Part shown: positions 26,183 through 35,939 of the stretch, one piece after another
How the letters are laid out: every line of letters begins with the position of its first letter
Numbering within the stretch: position 1 is the stretch's first letter
Source of the DNA: Arthrobacter sp. B6
Lineage (GTDB): Bacteria; Actinomycetota; Actinomycetes; Actinomycetales; Micrococcaceae
Assembly: GCF_001663775.1 (NCBI RefSeq)
Contig: NZ_KV467168.1
Span: 1,710,870-1,774,869 of the forward strand
DNA: 64,000 nucleotides
Direction of reading: 5' to 3'
Notes under the pieces: generated by a model
Told to the model about the DNA's origin: nothing
Database searches by the model: none
The model's input: the letters and a program-made list of their open reading frames with translations, nothing else
Position numbers and translations under genes: made by a program

Positions 26183-26908
26183 ATGACGAACAATCTGAGC
26201 GTGGTGATCAATGCCGACGCGCCGCAGGTCTGGACTATGCTGCGCGAACCGTCCAAAGTAGCCCAGTGGCACGGCTGGCAAGCCGATGACCTGGACGCCG
26301 AAATCAAGGAGATCTACTTCTCATCCGACGTCGAAGAAGCCCCTGACCACACCAGCCTGACCACCCACGGCGGCGATGTTTTCGACCTCAAGCCCGTGCC
26401 TGGCGGGACCCTGGTCAGCGTCACCCGGGCAGCTCTGGACCACAATTCAGAGTGGGCCGCCTGGGACGAGGACATCACCCAGGGCTGGCTGACGTTCCTG
26501 CAACAGCTACGCTTTGCGCTGGAGCGGCACCCGCACGGCAAACGGCATACCTCCTTCTTCCAGGTTCCCGGGGAACCCGGTTCCGCCATCGAGAAACTGG
26601 GCTTGTCCGATGTGCCCAAACCGGGTGAGACGTACGAGCTGACACTGGGCACTGGTGAGGAGATCGCGGGCAAGGTCTGGTACCGGAGCAACCACCAGGT
26701 GGGACTCACCGTCCACGGCTACGCGGAACACGGTGACGGGCTGCTGATTGTGGCCGATCAACCCGTCATTGAGGAGCTCCGGCCCAAGGGGGGTTCGCTG
26801 GTGATTATCTCCACCTATGACCTGGGCGCATCCAGACTGGAATCGATCCGGGCCCTGTGGGACGGCTGGCGGGCTGAGAACTACCCCACATCAGAGCCGC
26901 TGCACTGA
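26183..26908 (+). CDS. SRPBCC (START-like) domain protein
   Basis: The ATG at 26183 gives 241 aa. The start MTNNLSVVINADAPQVWTMLREPSKVAQWHGWQADDLDAEIKEIYFS is the first strand-helix-strand of the SRPBCC fold; a second, weaker half (GETYELTLGTGEEIAGKVWYRSNHQVGLTVHGYAEHGDGLLIVADQP) resembles another START-like unit. Ligand and role are unknown. It ends 33 bases before tgt and may be transcribed with it, but a separate function is likely. Confidence 0.75.
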   Translation: MTNNLSVVINADAPQVWTMLREPSKVAQWHGWQADDLDAEIKEIYFSSDVEEAPDHTSLTTHGGDVFDLKPVPGGTLVSVTRAALDHNSEWAAWDEDITQGWLTFLQQLRFALERHPHGKRHTSFFQVPGEPGSAIEKLGLSDVPKPGETYELTLGTGEEIAGKVWYRSNHQVGLTVHGYAEHGDGLLIVADQPVIEELRPKGGSLVIISTYDLGASRLESIRALWDGWRAENYPTSEPLH

Positions 26909-28282
<1,374 letters not shown>

Positions 28283-28353
28283 GCCACGCTGGGCCAGCCG
28301 CGCTCCCCCCGCCGCCGCCGTCGTCACCGCCGCCACCGCCCCCGCCGCCGAAA

Positions 28354-28430
28354 TCGCCGGAACGCGGCCGAACCGCCGGAGCTCTCGGGCGAATCCAACG
28401 CGCTCGGGCGACCGGGACGCGTTCCGGCGA
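28354..28430. repeat. Inverted repeat TCGCCGGAACGC, left of the AbiEi/DUF559 gene
   Basis: TCGCCGGAACGCG (28354-28366) is inverted at 28418-28430. It follows a CCG-rich simple-sequence tract (about 28306-28350). The same 12-bp word forms the palindrome at 29450-29489 on the other side of the next gene. Apart from these the 213-base interval after tgt holds nothing recognisable. Confidence 0.65.
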
Positions 28431-28496
28431 GCTGGGTTTTCCACATAACGACGACGGCGCCTACCTGTCTGCCGCGGACTCCAGCAATGTGGCTGG

Positions 28497-29435
28497 ATGA
28501 CACCGTCTCAGCAAGCCGTCCTCCCCGCGCTCCCGAGCACCGGAAACCTGTGGCGCACGGGCCAGCTCCACGAAAAGGGCCTCAATTCCCGGGCAATCAA
28601 ACTGTTGCTGCGTCATGGGAAACTCGTCCGGCTTCGTTACGGCTGCTACATCCGCGGTGATCTCTGGGACAAGCAGACCGCTGCCACCCGCAGCAAGCAA
28701 TTGATACAGGCCCACGCACACGGAACACTCACGACATCCACAGGAGATTTCGTCTACAGCCACACGTCCGCGGCGCGGTTGCATGGCTTGTTCCTTTGGA
28801 ACGTGGACGACCTGATCCATCTCCTGCTACGGGTCAGCCCTTCCAGCGAACGGCTCGGCAAGGACGTCCGCGGACACACGCAGCCCTACACCGAGTCGGA
28901 CGTCGTGAAAATAGGCAATCTCCGCGTAACTTCGCTCGAGCGGACCGTGGTGGACTGCGCCATGGTACTCAGTTACCAGCAGGCCCTTGTGCTTGTGGAT
29001 CACGCGCTCAGGCTTGGCGCAGACAAAACCTTGATGGAAGCCATGGCAGAGGGCCTGCCGGGACGACGCGGAATTCGGAATCTCCGGATGGCACTGCTCA
29101 ACGCCGATTCGAGGTCGGAGTCAGCTGGCGAAACCCTCACCCGTGAACTCCTCGCACGGTTGAATCTGCCTATGCCCGAACCACAGGTTGTGGTGGAGAG
29201 CCGGGTGGGCCAGTACCGACTGGACTTTGCCTGGAAAGAGAAGAAGGTCGCACTCGAGTTCGACGGTAAGACGAAGTACTTCGACTACAGGCCAACGGCC
29301 GAGGTGTTGTACCAGGAGCGGCAACGGGAAAATGCGCTCATCGAAGACGGCTGGACCTTCGTGCGCGTGAAATGGAAGGACCTCTTCCGCGAGCAGGAGT
29401 TCAAATCCCGCATCCTGACAGCCCTGTGGCGATAG
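28497..29435 (+). CDS. AbiEi-type N-domain / DUF559 endonuclease-fold protein
   Basis: A 312-aa protein of two parts. Residues 1-150 resemble the winged helix and second domain of AbiEi-type antitoxins (WRTGQLHEKGLNSRAIKLLLRHGKLVRLRYGCYIRGDLW ... SHTSAARLHGLFLW ... LRVTSLERTVVDCA). Residues about 215-312 resemble DUF559/Vsr-like nucleases (VESRVGQYRLDFAWKEKKVALEFDGKTKY ... RQRENALIEDGWTFVRVKWKDLF), with D and E-x-D-x-K positions available for catalysis. Such fusions are common in actinobacteria and often stand alone without an AbiEii toxin, as here. The gene is placed between tgt and the queuosine-precursor transporter and is bracketed by palindromes sharing one 12-bp word, which suggests insertion as a unit. 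Function unproven. Confidence 0.8.
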   Translation: MTPSQQAVLPALPSTGNLWRTGQLHEKGLNSRAIKLLLRHGKLVRLRYGCYIRGDLWDKQTAATRSKQLIQAHAHGTLTTSTGDFVYSHTSAARLHGLFLWNVDDLIHLLLRVSPSSERLGKDVRGHTQPYTESDVVKIGNLRVTSLERTVVDCAMVLSYQQALVLVDHALRLGADKTLMEAMAEGLPGRRGIRNLRMALLNADSRSESAGETLTRELLARLNLPMPEPQVVVESRVGQYRLDFAWKEKKVALEFDGKTKYFDYRPTAEVLYQERQRENALIEDGWTFVRVKWKDLFREQEFKSRILTALWR

Positions 29436-29449
29436 CCCGCCGGCGAAAT

Positions 29450-29489
29450 CGCCGGAACGCACCGAGCTCGACGGGAGCGTTCCGGCGAC
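29450..29489. repeat. Inverted repeat TCGCCGGAACGC, right of the AbiEi/DUF559 gene
   Basis: TCGCCGGAACGC (29450-29461) is inverted at 29478-29489, starting 15 bases after the stop codon. It repeats the word of the palindrome at 28354-28430. Confidence 0.65.
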
Positions 29490-29564
29490 GCAGCACTGTT
29501 CCCGCGATCTCGGCGCTCGTGGAACGTACGACGCCGGGGGGCAGCGAAGCGAGGCCGGTCGGGA

Positions 29565-30368
29565 CTACGCGGCGCCGTAGCTCGGTTCCCGCTTCTTGAT
29601 CCAGCCGATCACCAGGGCTGTCACCGGGACGAACAGGAATTCGACGAGGGTCTTATACACAAAGCCCACCACAACGTAGTTCACGAACGTGCCGAAGTCC
29701 GTGATGCCGATGACGGACGCGGCAATGCTGCAGAAGATCAGCGTGTCCACGAATTCACCGGCCACCGAGGAACCCATAATGCGCGCCCACAGGGATTTCT
29801 CCCCCGAGCGGGCTTTCATCTTCACCATGATCCAGGAGTTAATGGTCTGCCCGGCCAGGAACGCCAGCAGCGAGGCGAGGACAATCTGCGGCACGGGGCC
29901 CAGTGCGCCTTCCAGGGCTGCCTGCTTGGAGGTGCCGAACTCGTCGTCGAAGCCGGGCAGCGCGATGATCACCCAGTAGCAAAGCGAAGCGAAGACGGAC
30001 AGCGCAAACGTGGTGAAAATGGCCTTGCGTGCCACCTTGAAGCCGTACACCTCGCTGATCACGTCGCCCAGGATGTACGCGAGCGGGAAGAGGAAAAAAC
30101 CGCCGTCAGTGATGATCGGACCGATCGCCACACCCTTGGAGGCGCCGATGTTGGACAGGATCAGCACCACGGCCATAACGGCCAGCATGATGCCGAAGTA
30201 AGGCGAACCGATGGAGGCGAATTTTGGCGCTGCGCCGGCATTGTTGGTCAGTGGCAGGGCGTCAGGGCCTGAGGGGGAAGGCATGGGGTGTCCGTTCGTA
30301 GTGGTTCGCTCGGCGTCCGCTGCCTCAAGGGCTAGTTCGCGGGACGCCGGCTGTATTAGCACTGTCAC
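29565..30368 (-). CDS. Queuosine precursor transporter (YhhQ/QPTR family)
   Basis: The GTG at 30368 is favoured because GGGAG ends 8 bases before it; the frame extends to ATG 30383, and ATG 30284 is another option. The core has six to seven membrane helices with family segments [98 protein letters not shown]. The D-x-x-S-E-x-Y-G-x-K and GQ-x(n)-ARxxxSS-x(3)-E-x(2)-D motifs define the queuosine-precursor transporters. It imports queuine, preQ0 or preQ1 for Tgt, whose gene is close by. I looked for a preQ1-type riboswitch upstream and saw none. It is divergent from the kinase pseudogene. Confidence 0.9.
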   Translation of the reverse strand: MTVLIQPASRELALEAADAERTTTNGHPMPSPSGPDALPLTNNAGAAPKFASIGSPYFGIMLAVMAVVLILSNIGASKGVAIGPIITDGGFFLFPLAYILGDVISEVYGFKVARKAIFTTFALSVFASLCYWVIIALPGFDDEFGTSKQAALEGALGPVPQIVLASLLAFLAGQTINSWIMVKMKARSGEKSLWARIMGSSVAGEFVDTLIFCSIAASVIGITDFGTFVNYVVVGFVYKTLVEFLFVPVTALVIGWIKKREPSYGAA

Positions 30369-30469
30369 CGCAAATTCTCCCATGGGTTGTGGGCCTGACC
30401 TCTCACCTGCGCGGTCCGCTGTTCAGGCACACAAAGCGGGCGTGCGACGCCGGGTGGCAGGATAGTGCC

Positions 30470-31316
30470 ATGACTCCCGTTGCAGCCGATGTCCAGTCTC
30501 CCGCAGCCGCTCCCGCCGTCGTCCTGACGATCGCTGGCTCCGAGGCCACGGGCGGCGCCGGCGCCCAGGCCGACCTGAAGACGTTCCAGGAACTCGGTGT
30601 GTTTGGCATCGCCAACCTGACGTGCATCGTCTCCTTCGACCCGAACCGACAGATGGAACCACCGTTTTGTGCCGGTTGACCAGCAGGTGATCGCTGACCA
30701 GCTGGAAGCGACGACGGCGGCGTACGGTCCGTCGTCGGGCGCCCCCTCTGTGCTGGACACCGTGAAGATCGGCATGCTGGGCACCCCGACAACCATCAAC
30801 ACGGTGGCGGACACCCTGGCAGGGGGACGGTTCCGCAATGTGGTGTTGGACCCGGTCCTCATCTGCAAAGGCCAGGCGCTGGACACGGACCAGGCGCTGA
30901 AGGCACAGATCCTTCCGCTGGCCACTTTTGTGACACCGAACCAGTTCGAGGCGGAGTCCTTGTCCGGCCTGGAGATCACGGACGTGGAGTCACTGAAAGC
31001 GGCGGCCGTCCGCATTCATGAGCTGAGCGGCGCCGCCGTCCTCGCCAAAGGCGGGGTGCGGCTCGAAGGCCCCGACGCCGTCGACGTTTTCTACGACGGT
31101 GAAACCCTCGAAGTCCTGAGCGCTCCCAAGGTTGGGGAGGCAGCCGTGTCGGGCGCCGGCTGTTCGCTCGCCGCGGCCGTAACGGCGGAACTGGCCAAGG
31201 GTGCTACGCCCCTTGAGGCTGCCCGGGCCGCTAAGGACTTCGTCACCGCTGGAATCCGCAACAGGGTGGCGTCAGGAGCTCCGTTCGACGCACTCTGGCA
31301 GGGCGGCCGGCGCTAG
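30470..31316 (+). pseudogene. Frameshifted PfkB-type pyridoxine/hydroxymethylpyrimidine kinase
   Basis: Two frames together encode one ThiD/PdxK-like kinase. Frame 1 (from ATG 30470) gives [42 protein letters not shown] and then leaves the family at about 30645. Frame 2 resumes with [21 protein letters not shown] and continues to 31316 through LDPVLICKGQAL, TPNQFEAE, VLAKGG and the anion hole GAGCSLAAAVTAEL with the catalytic-site Gly-Ala-Gly-Cys. The gap is explained by loss of one base within ccgaa-accgac (30641-30650), where homologues read DPKT. The Cys instead of Asp in GAGC is typical of the Gram-positive ThiD-like pyridoxal kinases (PdxK). Everything else is intact, so the break is recent or a sequence error. 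Confidence 0.8.
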
Positions 31317-31337
31317 TTTCCGGAGTCTTCCGGCGCC

Positions 31338-31943
31338 TTATCGAGCCCTATCCGCCCCACCTTCGTCCAGCAAGGATTCGGCCAGCAGCGTGGCCGTCCG
31401 GACAATGAAAGCCCGGCGTCGGTCCCGGCGGTCCGGATCGGAGCCTGCCAGCAACGCATCGATCTGGGGCAGCACTGTCCAGCCGTCGCAGAGTGTCACG
31501 ATGGTGATGACCAGGTCGGCTGCGTCCGTGCGGTCGATTCCGGGCAGGACTGCCAGCACCTGGTCCACCTTCGCGACGCAGTGGTCCGAACGCGTGGCCC
31601 GGTCCACGGTGTAACTCCCACGCTCCAGACCTTCCCAGAACAGCAGCCTGGCCAGAGCGCCGTCCCTGGTGTGGCGGTCAAAGAGCCGTCCGGCGTACTC
31701 GCCGATAGCGGCAGCGCCATGCCCTTCGATGGGGACCTCGGACATCACGCGCACGAGTTCCGCCGCCAGCACGGCGTCGAACAGCTCGTCCTTCTTGCCG
31801 AAGTATTGGTAGATGCGTTCCTTGTTCACACCGGCGGCCGCTGCGATGCTGTCCACCCGCGCGCCGGCAAGGCCCTTGGCGCTGAACTCCTCCGTGGCAG
31901 CAGTCAGCAATAGTGCTTTGGTGCGGTCAGTGTTCCAGGCCAT
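31338..31943 (-). CDS. TetR/AcrR family transcriptional regulator
   Basis: A 201-aa protein beginning MAWNTDRTKALLLTAATEEFSAKGLAGARVDSIAAAAGVNKERIYQYFGKKDELFDAVLAAELV, a textbook TetR HTH. The C-terminal domain is of the TetR_C_35-like type. It is divergent from a small membrane-protein gene, and the intergene has two copies of CAACTA(n4)... palindromes that are probable operators. Inducer unknown. It ends 22 bases from the end of the kinase pseudogene. Confidence 0.88.
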   Translation of the reverse strand: MAWNTDRTKALLLTAATEEFSAKGLAGARVDSIAAAAGVNKERIYQYFGKKDELFDAVLAAELVRVMSEVPIEGHGAAAIGEYAGRLFDRHTRDGALARLLFWEGLERGSYTVDRATRSDHCVAKVDQVLAVLPGIDRTDAADLVITIVTLCDGWTVLPQIDALLAGSDPDRRDRRRAFIVRTATLLAESLLDEGGADRAR

Positions 31944-31963
31944 CCTCCGATTCTAGCCGTTTC

Positions 31964-32032
31964 CAACTAGACAGTTGCACTTTTGGTCCACCCGGATTAG
32001 CATCGTCATATCCAAAAGCAACTAATTAGTTG
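31964..32032. promoter_or_regulatory. Paired palindromic operators in the TetR/membrane-protein intergene
   Basis: CAACTAGACAGTTG (31964-31977, imperfect) and CAACTAATTAGTTG (32019-32032, perfect 14-bp palindrome) lie 55 bp apart centre to centre. The first is next to the TetR start, the second ends 10 bases before the ATG of the membrane protein, with GGAG directly after it. Occupancy by the neighbouring TetR is inferred. Confidence 0.65.
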
Positions 32033-32041
32033 GAGTTAGTC

Positions 32042-32371
32042 ATGAACACCACCTCGAACGCCACAGCTGCTCCTGCGTCAACCGTCCTTGCGCCGATTGA
32101 GGCTGCGGTTCCGGTGCATGCCCCAGTTCCTCCGGTTACGGGTCCGTCCATCCACGTCCGTGCCGTCATCACGTGGCTGGCCATCTTTCCGTTGGTGGCC
32201 GTGGGCATGATGGCAGCGGCACCCCTGACCGAGGGGTGGCATCCGGTGCTCCGCGCGCTGGTCCTGACGCTCATAGTGGTTCCCGTGGCCGTGTACCTCG
32301 TCCTGCCCCGGCTGTTCGCTGGCTATGGCACCATGATGCGCCGCCGAAATTCCCGCGAGACGGCGCGCTGA
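32042..32371 (+). CDS. Small two-helix membrane protein of unknown function
   Basis: The ATG at 32042 (GGAGTTAGTC upstream) gives 109 aa. After an Ala/Pro/Val-rich N-terminus come two hydrophobic segments, VRAVITWLAIFPLVAVGMMAAAPL and LVLTLIVVPVAVYLVLPRLFAG, and a basic C-terminus RRRNSRETAR. This two-TM layout is seen in small actinobacterial membrane proteins controlled by TetR repressors. It is probably the only target of the divergent TetR gene. Function unknown. Confidence 0.75.
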   Translation: MNTTSNATAAPASTVLAPIEAAVPVHAPVPPVTGPSIHVRAVITWLAIFPLVAVGMMAAAPLTEGWHPVLRALVLTLIVVPVAVYLVLPRLFAGYGTMMRRRNSRETAR

Positions 32372-32473
32372 GCTCCGGCCGCTGGAGACCGCGCGCTGAG
32401 CCACCGGCGCTGAGCCCGGGCGCTTGGCGCCGGCCGGCAGTTCCACCTGCTCGGGACAGGCCGCCGGGCACGG

Positions 32474-33736
32474 CTACCGAGGGTCGGCGACCTTACCCAT
32501 GAACAGCGGCAGGCCCGTCCCGACGTGCACAACCTGGTAATGGAACGGCCGGTCGAAGCTGATGGACCGGGCCGGTTCCGGCGGAGCACTCGTAGCCATG
32601 CCGTTGATCTGGGTCACTGCGGCGGCCACGGTCCCCTTCTCCGCCACGGTGATGTTGGCGTCCTGGGCAGCCTGGGTGATCATCAGTCCCGGCTGGATGG
32701 CGTCAAAGTCGCTGGTGGTGGTCAACGTCTTCTGCAGCCCCAGCCTTTCAAGGATGGCCCGTAGGTCAAAGCTGCTCTTGTGGTCCCACGTGGGCAGCGC
32801 CAGGTCGATGTCTTCAGGGTCAGCAGCCTCAAGGGCACGTGCCACTTCCGCCAGCCGGTCCGCGTTGACGGCGGCAGCACCGCCGTCGGAATGCTCGGCC
32901 GGAAGCACCAGCCGCATCACGAAACCCTCACCATAGGGCAGGTCCACGGCCTGCCAGCCGGGGCCCTCGGCGTACGCCATTTCCTGCAGGCCGTGCATCA
33001 TGGGGACGCTCACCGTCCCGCCGTCTGCAGTGGTAAAAGGTTCGTCCGACGTGGCTTCCGCGCTGAACGGAATGTCCCAGGCGGCAGCGAAATAGACGGT
33101 ATTGAGCAGGCTGAAGGTGTTCCTGGGGTCGTAGCGGGCCGGCGCTTTCTCGATCCGGCCGCCGGTATTCCTGTTGACCCACGCATCGATCGCCGGCTTG
33201 GTGACCGCCTCATCGCGGAAGTCCACAGGATGCACACCCGTGCCATAGTGCTTCGCCAGCGCATCCAGATAGCCCTGGCCGGTAGGAACGTTCTTATCCA
33301 CGAACAGGCCGTTGGCAGTATGGACCAGCGGTTTGGCAGGCGGGTTCTCCTCGTCCACTGACCCGGGATCGCCGTCGTATTCTTCAAGGGAGGCGAGCAG
33401 CGCGTTCATGGCCGCGTCCCGGTCCGCCGCCGGGAGTCCCAGCACGGCGTCCATTTCCGCGGCAGCCTCCCCCGAGGCACCGGCCCGCAGCATGGCCAGG
33501 GCAATGAGCAGGCTGCCCGGCGATGCGATGACGTTCCCCTCGCTGCTGGCCAGGAGGGCGTCGCCCAGCCTCAGGGCGGAATCGCGGAACGTGGCCAGTT
33601 CGTTAGGGTAAGCCGTGCGGTCCACTGAGGCCCGTTCGACGCCTTCGGCCGTGAGCAACTCCGGCGGCGCCGGGGCCGCACACGCCGCCAGTCCCATCAC
33701 AGCACCCAACGCGATCGCCCGCTGAAATCGAAACAT
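32474..33736 (-). CDS. Serpin-family serine protease inhibitor, lipoprotein
   Basis: The ATG at 33736 follows GGGGGAGG with a spacing of 8 and gives 420 aa. A lipoprotein signal ends in GLAAC, so the mature protein would be anchored outside the membrane. The rest is a full serpin: NVIASPGSLLIALAMLRAGASGEAAAEM, NGLFVDKNV, NTGGRIEKA, LLNTVYFAAAWDIPF, and DRPFHYQVVHVGTGLPLFMGKVADP at the end. The reactive-loop hinge reads EKGTVAAAVTQINGMATSAPP, matching the inhibitory consensus E-x-G-T-x-A-A-A; counting 17 residues from the Glu places P1 near the ATS segment. It is expected to trap an extracellular serine (or cysteine) protease. It stands alone between IR-poor intergenes. Confidence 0.92.
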   Translation of the reverse strand: MFRFQRAIALGAVMGLAACAAPAPPELLTAEGVERASVDRTAYPNELATFRDSALRLGDALLASSEGNVIASPGSLLIALAMLRAGASGEAAAEMDAVLGLPAADRDAAMNALLASLEEYDGDPGSVDEENPPAKPLVHTANGLFVDKNVPTGQGYLDALAKHYGTGVHPVDFRDEAVTKPAIDAWVNRNTGGRIEKAPARYDPRNTFSLLNTVYFAAAWDIPFSAEATSDEPFTTADGGTVSVPMMHGLQEMAYAEGPGWQAVDLPYGEGFVMRLVLPAEHSDGGAAAVNADRLAEVARALEAADPEDIDLALPTWDHKSSFDLRAILERLGLQKTLTTTSDFDAIQPGLMITQAAQDANITVAEKGTVAAAVTQINGMATSAPPEPARSISFDRPFHYQVVHVGTGLPLFMGKVADPR

Positions 33737-33887
33737 CGCTGCAGCCTCCCCCGGCACACACAGGCGGGAATCCGCCTGCTCCCAGTGAAACAGCGACGGC
33801 GGCGGCAGGCGATGCCGGTAGGGTCACGCTTTGCATTCATTTTGGTCTCATCAACCCACGTGCAGCGCCGGCCCGTGACCGGAAACC

Positions 33888-35636
33888 CTAGCTCCTGGGA
33901 ATGTTCCGGAGGTTGCTCCGTGCCATACTGACTGCTTCACCGGCGCCTCTGTTCAGGACCACCTTTGACATTGCCGTGGCGAAACCCACCACTTGCGACC
34001 CGGAGATCTTCGGCGGCAGGGACAATGCGTGGGGATCGGTGATCAGCTCCACCAGCGACGGACCCGGATGCGCGAAGGCCTCACGGTACGCCGCCTCGAT
34101 CCTGGCGGGGTCGGTGACGCGGACGGCGTGGATGCCCAGGGCCCGGGCGACAGCGGCGTAGTCCGCGTCGGGCACGTCCACGCCGAAATCGGGCAGCCCG
34201 TCCACGAGCATTTCGAGTTTGACCATGCCCAGCGTGGAATTGTTGAAGACCACCACGTTGACCGGCAGCTTGTGGGCCGCCACGGTGATGAGCTCGCCGA
34301 GCAGCATGGACAGTCCGCCGTCGCCGGAGACTGACACCACCTGGCGCCCTGGGAAGGCAAGCTGCGCACCGATGGCGTGGGGCAGGGCATTGGCCATGGA
34401 GCCGTGCAGGTACGAACCGATCAGCCTGCGCGTTCCAAGCGGGTTGATGTACCGCGCAGTCCAGACGTTGCACATGCCGGTGTCCGCCGTGAAAATGGCG
34501 TCCTCGGCGGCCACCTGGTCCAATAAGGAGGCCGCGTACTCGGGATGGATCGGCTGTTTCTTCTCCACTTTGCGGGTGTAGGCTCCCACGGCTTTGTTCA
34601 TCAACCGGTCATGCTTCTTGAGCATCCGGTCGAGGAAGCGGCGGCTCTTTTTCGGCGTCAACAGCGGCATCAGTGCAGCGAGCGTGGGCAGCACGTCACC
34701 GTGGACGGCGATGTCCACGTCCGTCCGGCGGCCCAGCTTATGGGCAGCATGGTCCACCTGCGCGGTGCGTGTTTCCGGCAGGAACTGGTCGTACGGAAAG
34801 TCTGTGCCCAGCAGGATCAGCAGGTCGGCGTCCTCGATACCCTCGGCGGCGGCGCCGTAGCCGAGCAGGCCGGTCATGCCAATGTCGTAGGGGTTGTTGT
34901 ACTGGACGAAGTCCTTGCCGCGCAGCGTGTGACCGATCGGGGCCTTGAGCACTTCTGCGAGCGCCACCAGCTCGTCATGGGCCCCTTCGACTCCGGCCCC
35001 GGCAAAGATGGCGATCTTCCCGGCCCCGTTGATCGCATCGGCCAACTCCCGGACGCTCGCCGGATCGGGGGTCAGAGTGGCCCGCCGAAACGTGGCCGGC
35101 AGCGGCGTTGTGCCGGTTGCTTCCAGGCCTGCGATGTCTCCGGGAAGAGTCACGACGGCGGCTCCCCGGAGGCCCACGGCATGCTGGATGGCGCTGTGCA
35201 GCACGCGCGGCGCCTGTTCGGCGGTACTGACCAGCTCCGAGTACACAGAACATTCGTTAAAGAGCCGGTCCGGATGGGTTTCCTGGAAGAAACCGCTGCC
35301 GATCTGCTTGCTGGGGATGTGCGAGGCGATGGCCAGCACAGGCGCACCGGAACGGTTCGCGTCGTAGAGGCCGTTGATCAGGTGAAGGTTTCCGGGGCCG
35401 CAGGATCCGGCGCACACCGCGAGCTTTCCGGTCAGCTGGGCCTCGGCAGCGGCGGCGAAGGCGGCAGCCTCTTCGTGCCGGACGTGGATCCAGTCGATCC
35501 CGCCGTGCTTCGCTCCGCCCGTCTGGCGAACAGCATCAACAATCGGGTTGAGACTGTCCCCCACGATTCCGTAGATTCTCTGCACACCGGCTGCCCGGAG
35601 CTGCTCGATGAGTTGGGTTGCAAGTTCCTTGGCCAT
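33888..35636 (-). CDS. poxB: Pyruvate dehydrogenase (quinone) / pyruvate oxidase, ThDP-dependent
   Basis: A 582-aa ThDP enzyme. YGIVGDSLNPIVDAV and WIHVRHEEAAAFAAAAEAQL contain the activating Glu region; SGDGGLSMLLGELITVAAHKLPVNVVVFNNS is the ThDP/Mg motif GDG-x(n)-NN; FAGAGVEGAHDEL marks the central FAD-type domain. The length and the GMVKLEM-x-VDGLPDFGVDV segment match PoxB of actinobacteria. It converts pyruvate to acetate plus CO2, passing electrons to quinone. The C-terminal tail (RGAGEAVSMARSNLRNIPRS) fits the amphipathic, membrane-binding end of PoxB. The acetate produced could feed the glyoxylate shunt encoded nearby. Confidence 0.92.
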   Translation of the reverse strand: MAKELATQLIEQLRAAGVQRIYGIVGDSLNPIVDAVRQTGGAKHGGIDWIHVRHEEAAAFAAAAEAQLTGKLAVCAGSCGPGNLHLINGLYDANRSGAPVLAIASHIPSKQIGSGFFQETHPDRLFNECSVYSELVSTAEQAPRVLHSAIQHAVGLRGAAVVTLPGDIAGLEATGTTPLPATFRRATLTPDPASVRELADAINGAGKIAIFAGAGVEGAHDELVALAEVLKAPIGHTLRGKDFVQYNNPYDIGMTGLLGYGAAAEGIEDADLLILLGTDFPYDQFLPETRTAQVDHAAHKLGRRTDVDIAVHGDVLPTLAALMPLLTPKKSRRFLDRMLKKHDRLMNKAVGAYTRKVEKKQPIHPEYAASLLDQVAAEDAIFTADTGMCNVWTARYINPLGTRRLIGSYLHGSMANALPHAIGAQLAFPGRQVVSVSGDGGLSMLLGELITVAAHKLPVNVVVFNNSTLGMVKLEMLVDGLPDFGVDVPDADYAAVARALGIHAVRVTDPARIEAAYREAFAHPGPSLVELITDPHALSLPPKISGSQVVGFATAMSKVVLNRGAGEAVSMARSNLRNIPRS

Positions 35637-35674
35637 GAGTGCACACTCCCGCGGACGGCTGGATCAGCTGACAG

Positions 35675-35708
35675 TTGATTTACTGACAGGGCCCAATATA
35701 GTAGGGCC
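35675..35708 (+). promoter_or_regulatory. Candidate promoter with a dyad across the -10 element
   Basis: TTGATT (35675-35680) and TATAGT (35697-35702) with a 16-bp spacer face the response-regulator gene. CTGACAG occurs at 35669 and 35683 (14 bp apart), and GGCCC/GGGCC (35690-35694/35704-35708) enclose the -10. The remaining 230 bases to the start at 35940 would be a long leader; no other gene was recognised in this 303-base divergent interval. Confidence 0.4.
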
Positions 35709-35939
35709 GCCTGCATTCGGGCCGGACAGAGGCAGGACAGACGACGGCGGGAGCCCGGCCCAGTCCCGGACGGAACCGCATTGCCGCCACCCGCCGTCGC
35801 GCTTTCCTATGCGTCGCCCACAGCATCACCTACGTTGAGACTGACGCCTGACGCTTCAGGTTTTGCTGCGGATACGGGTAATCTCCAAAGCGGGCGGACT
35901 GCAGTTGCCCCCTTCACCGAACAGGAACAGGAACAGGCC

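Noticed and set aside
28497..29435. Complete AbiE toxin-antitoxin system
   Set aside because: Only the AbiEi-like N-domain fused to DUF559 is present; no AbiEii nucleotidyltransferase toxin gene is adjacent.
30369..30469. preQ1 or TPP riboswitch ahead of the transporter or the kinase
   Set aside because: The divergent intergene is only about 100 bases and shows no preQ1 pseudoknot or THI-box consensus.
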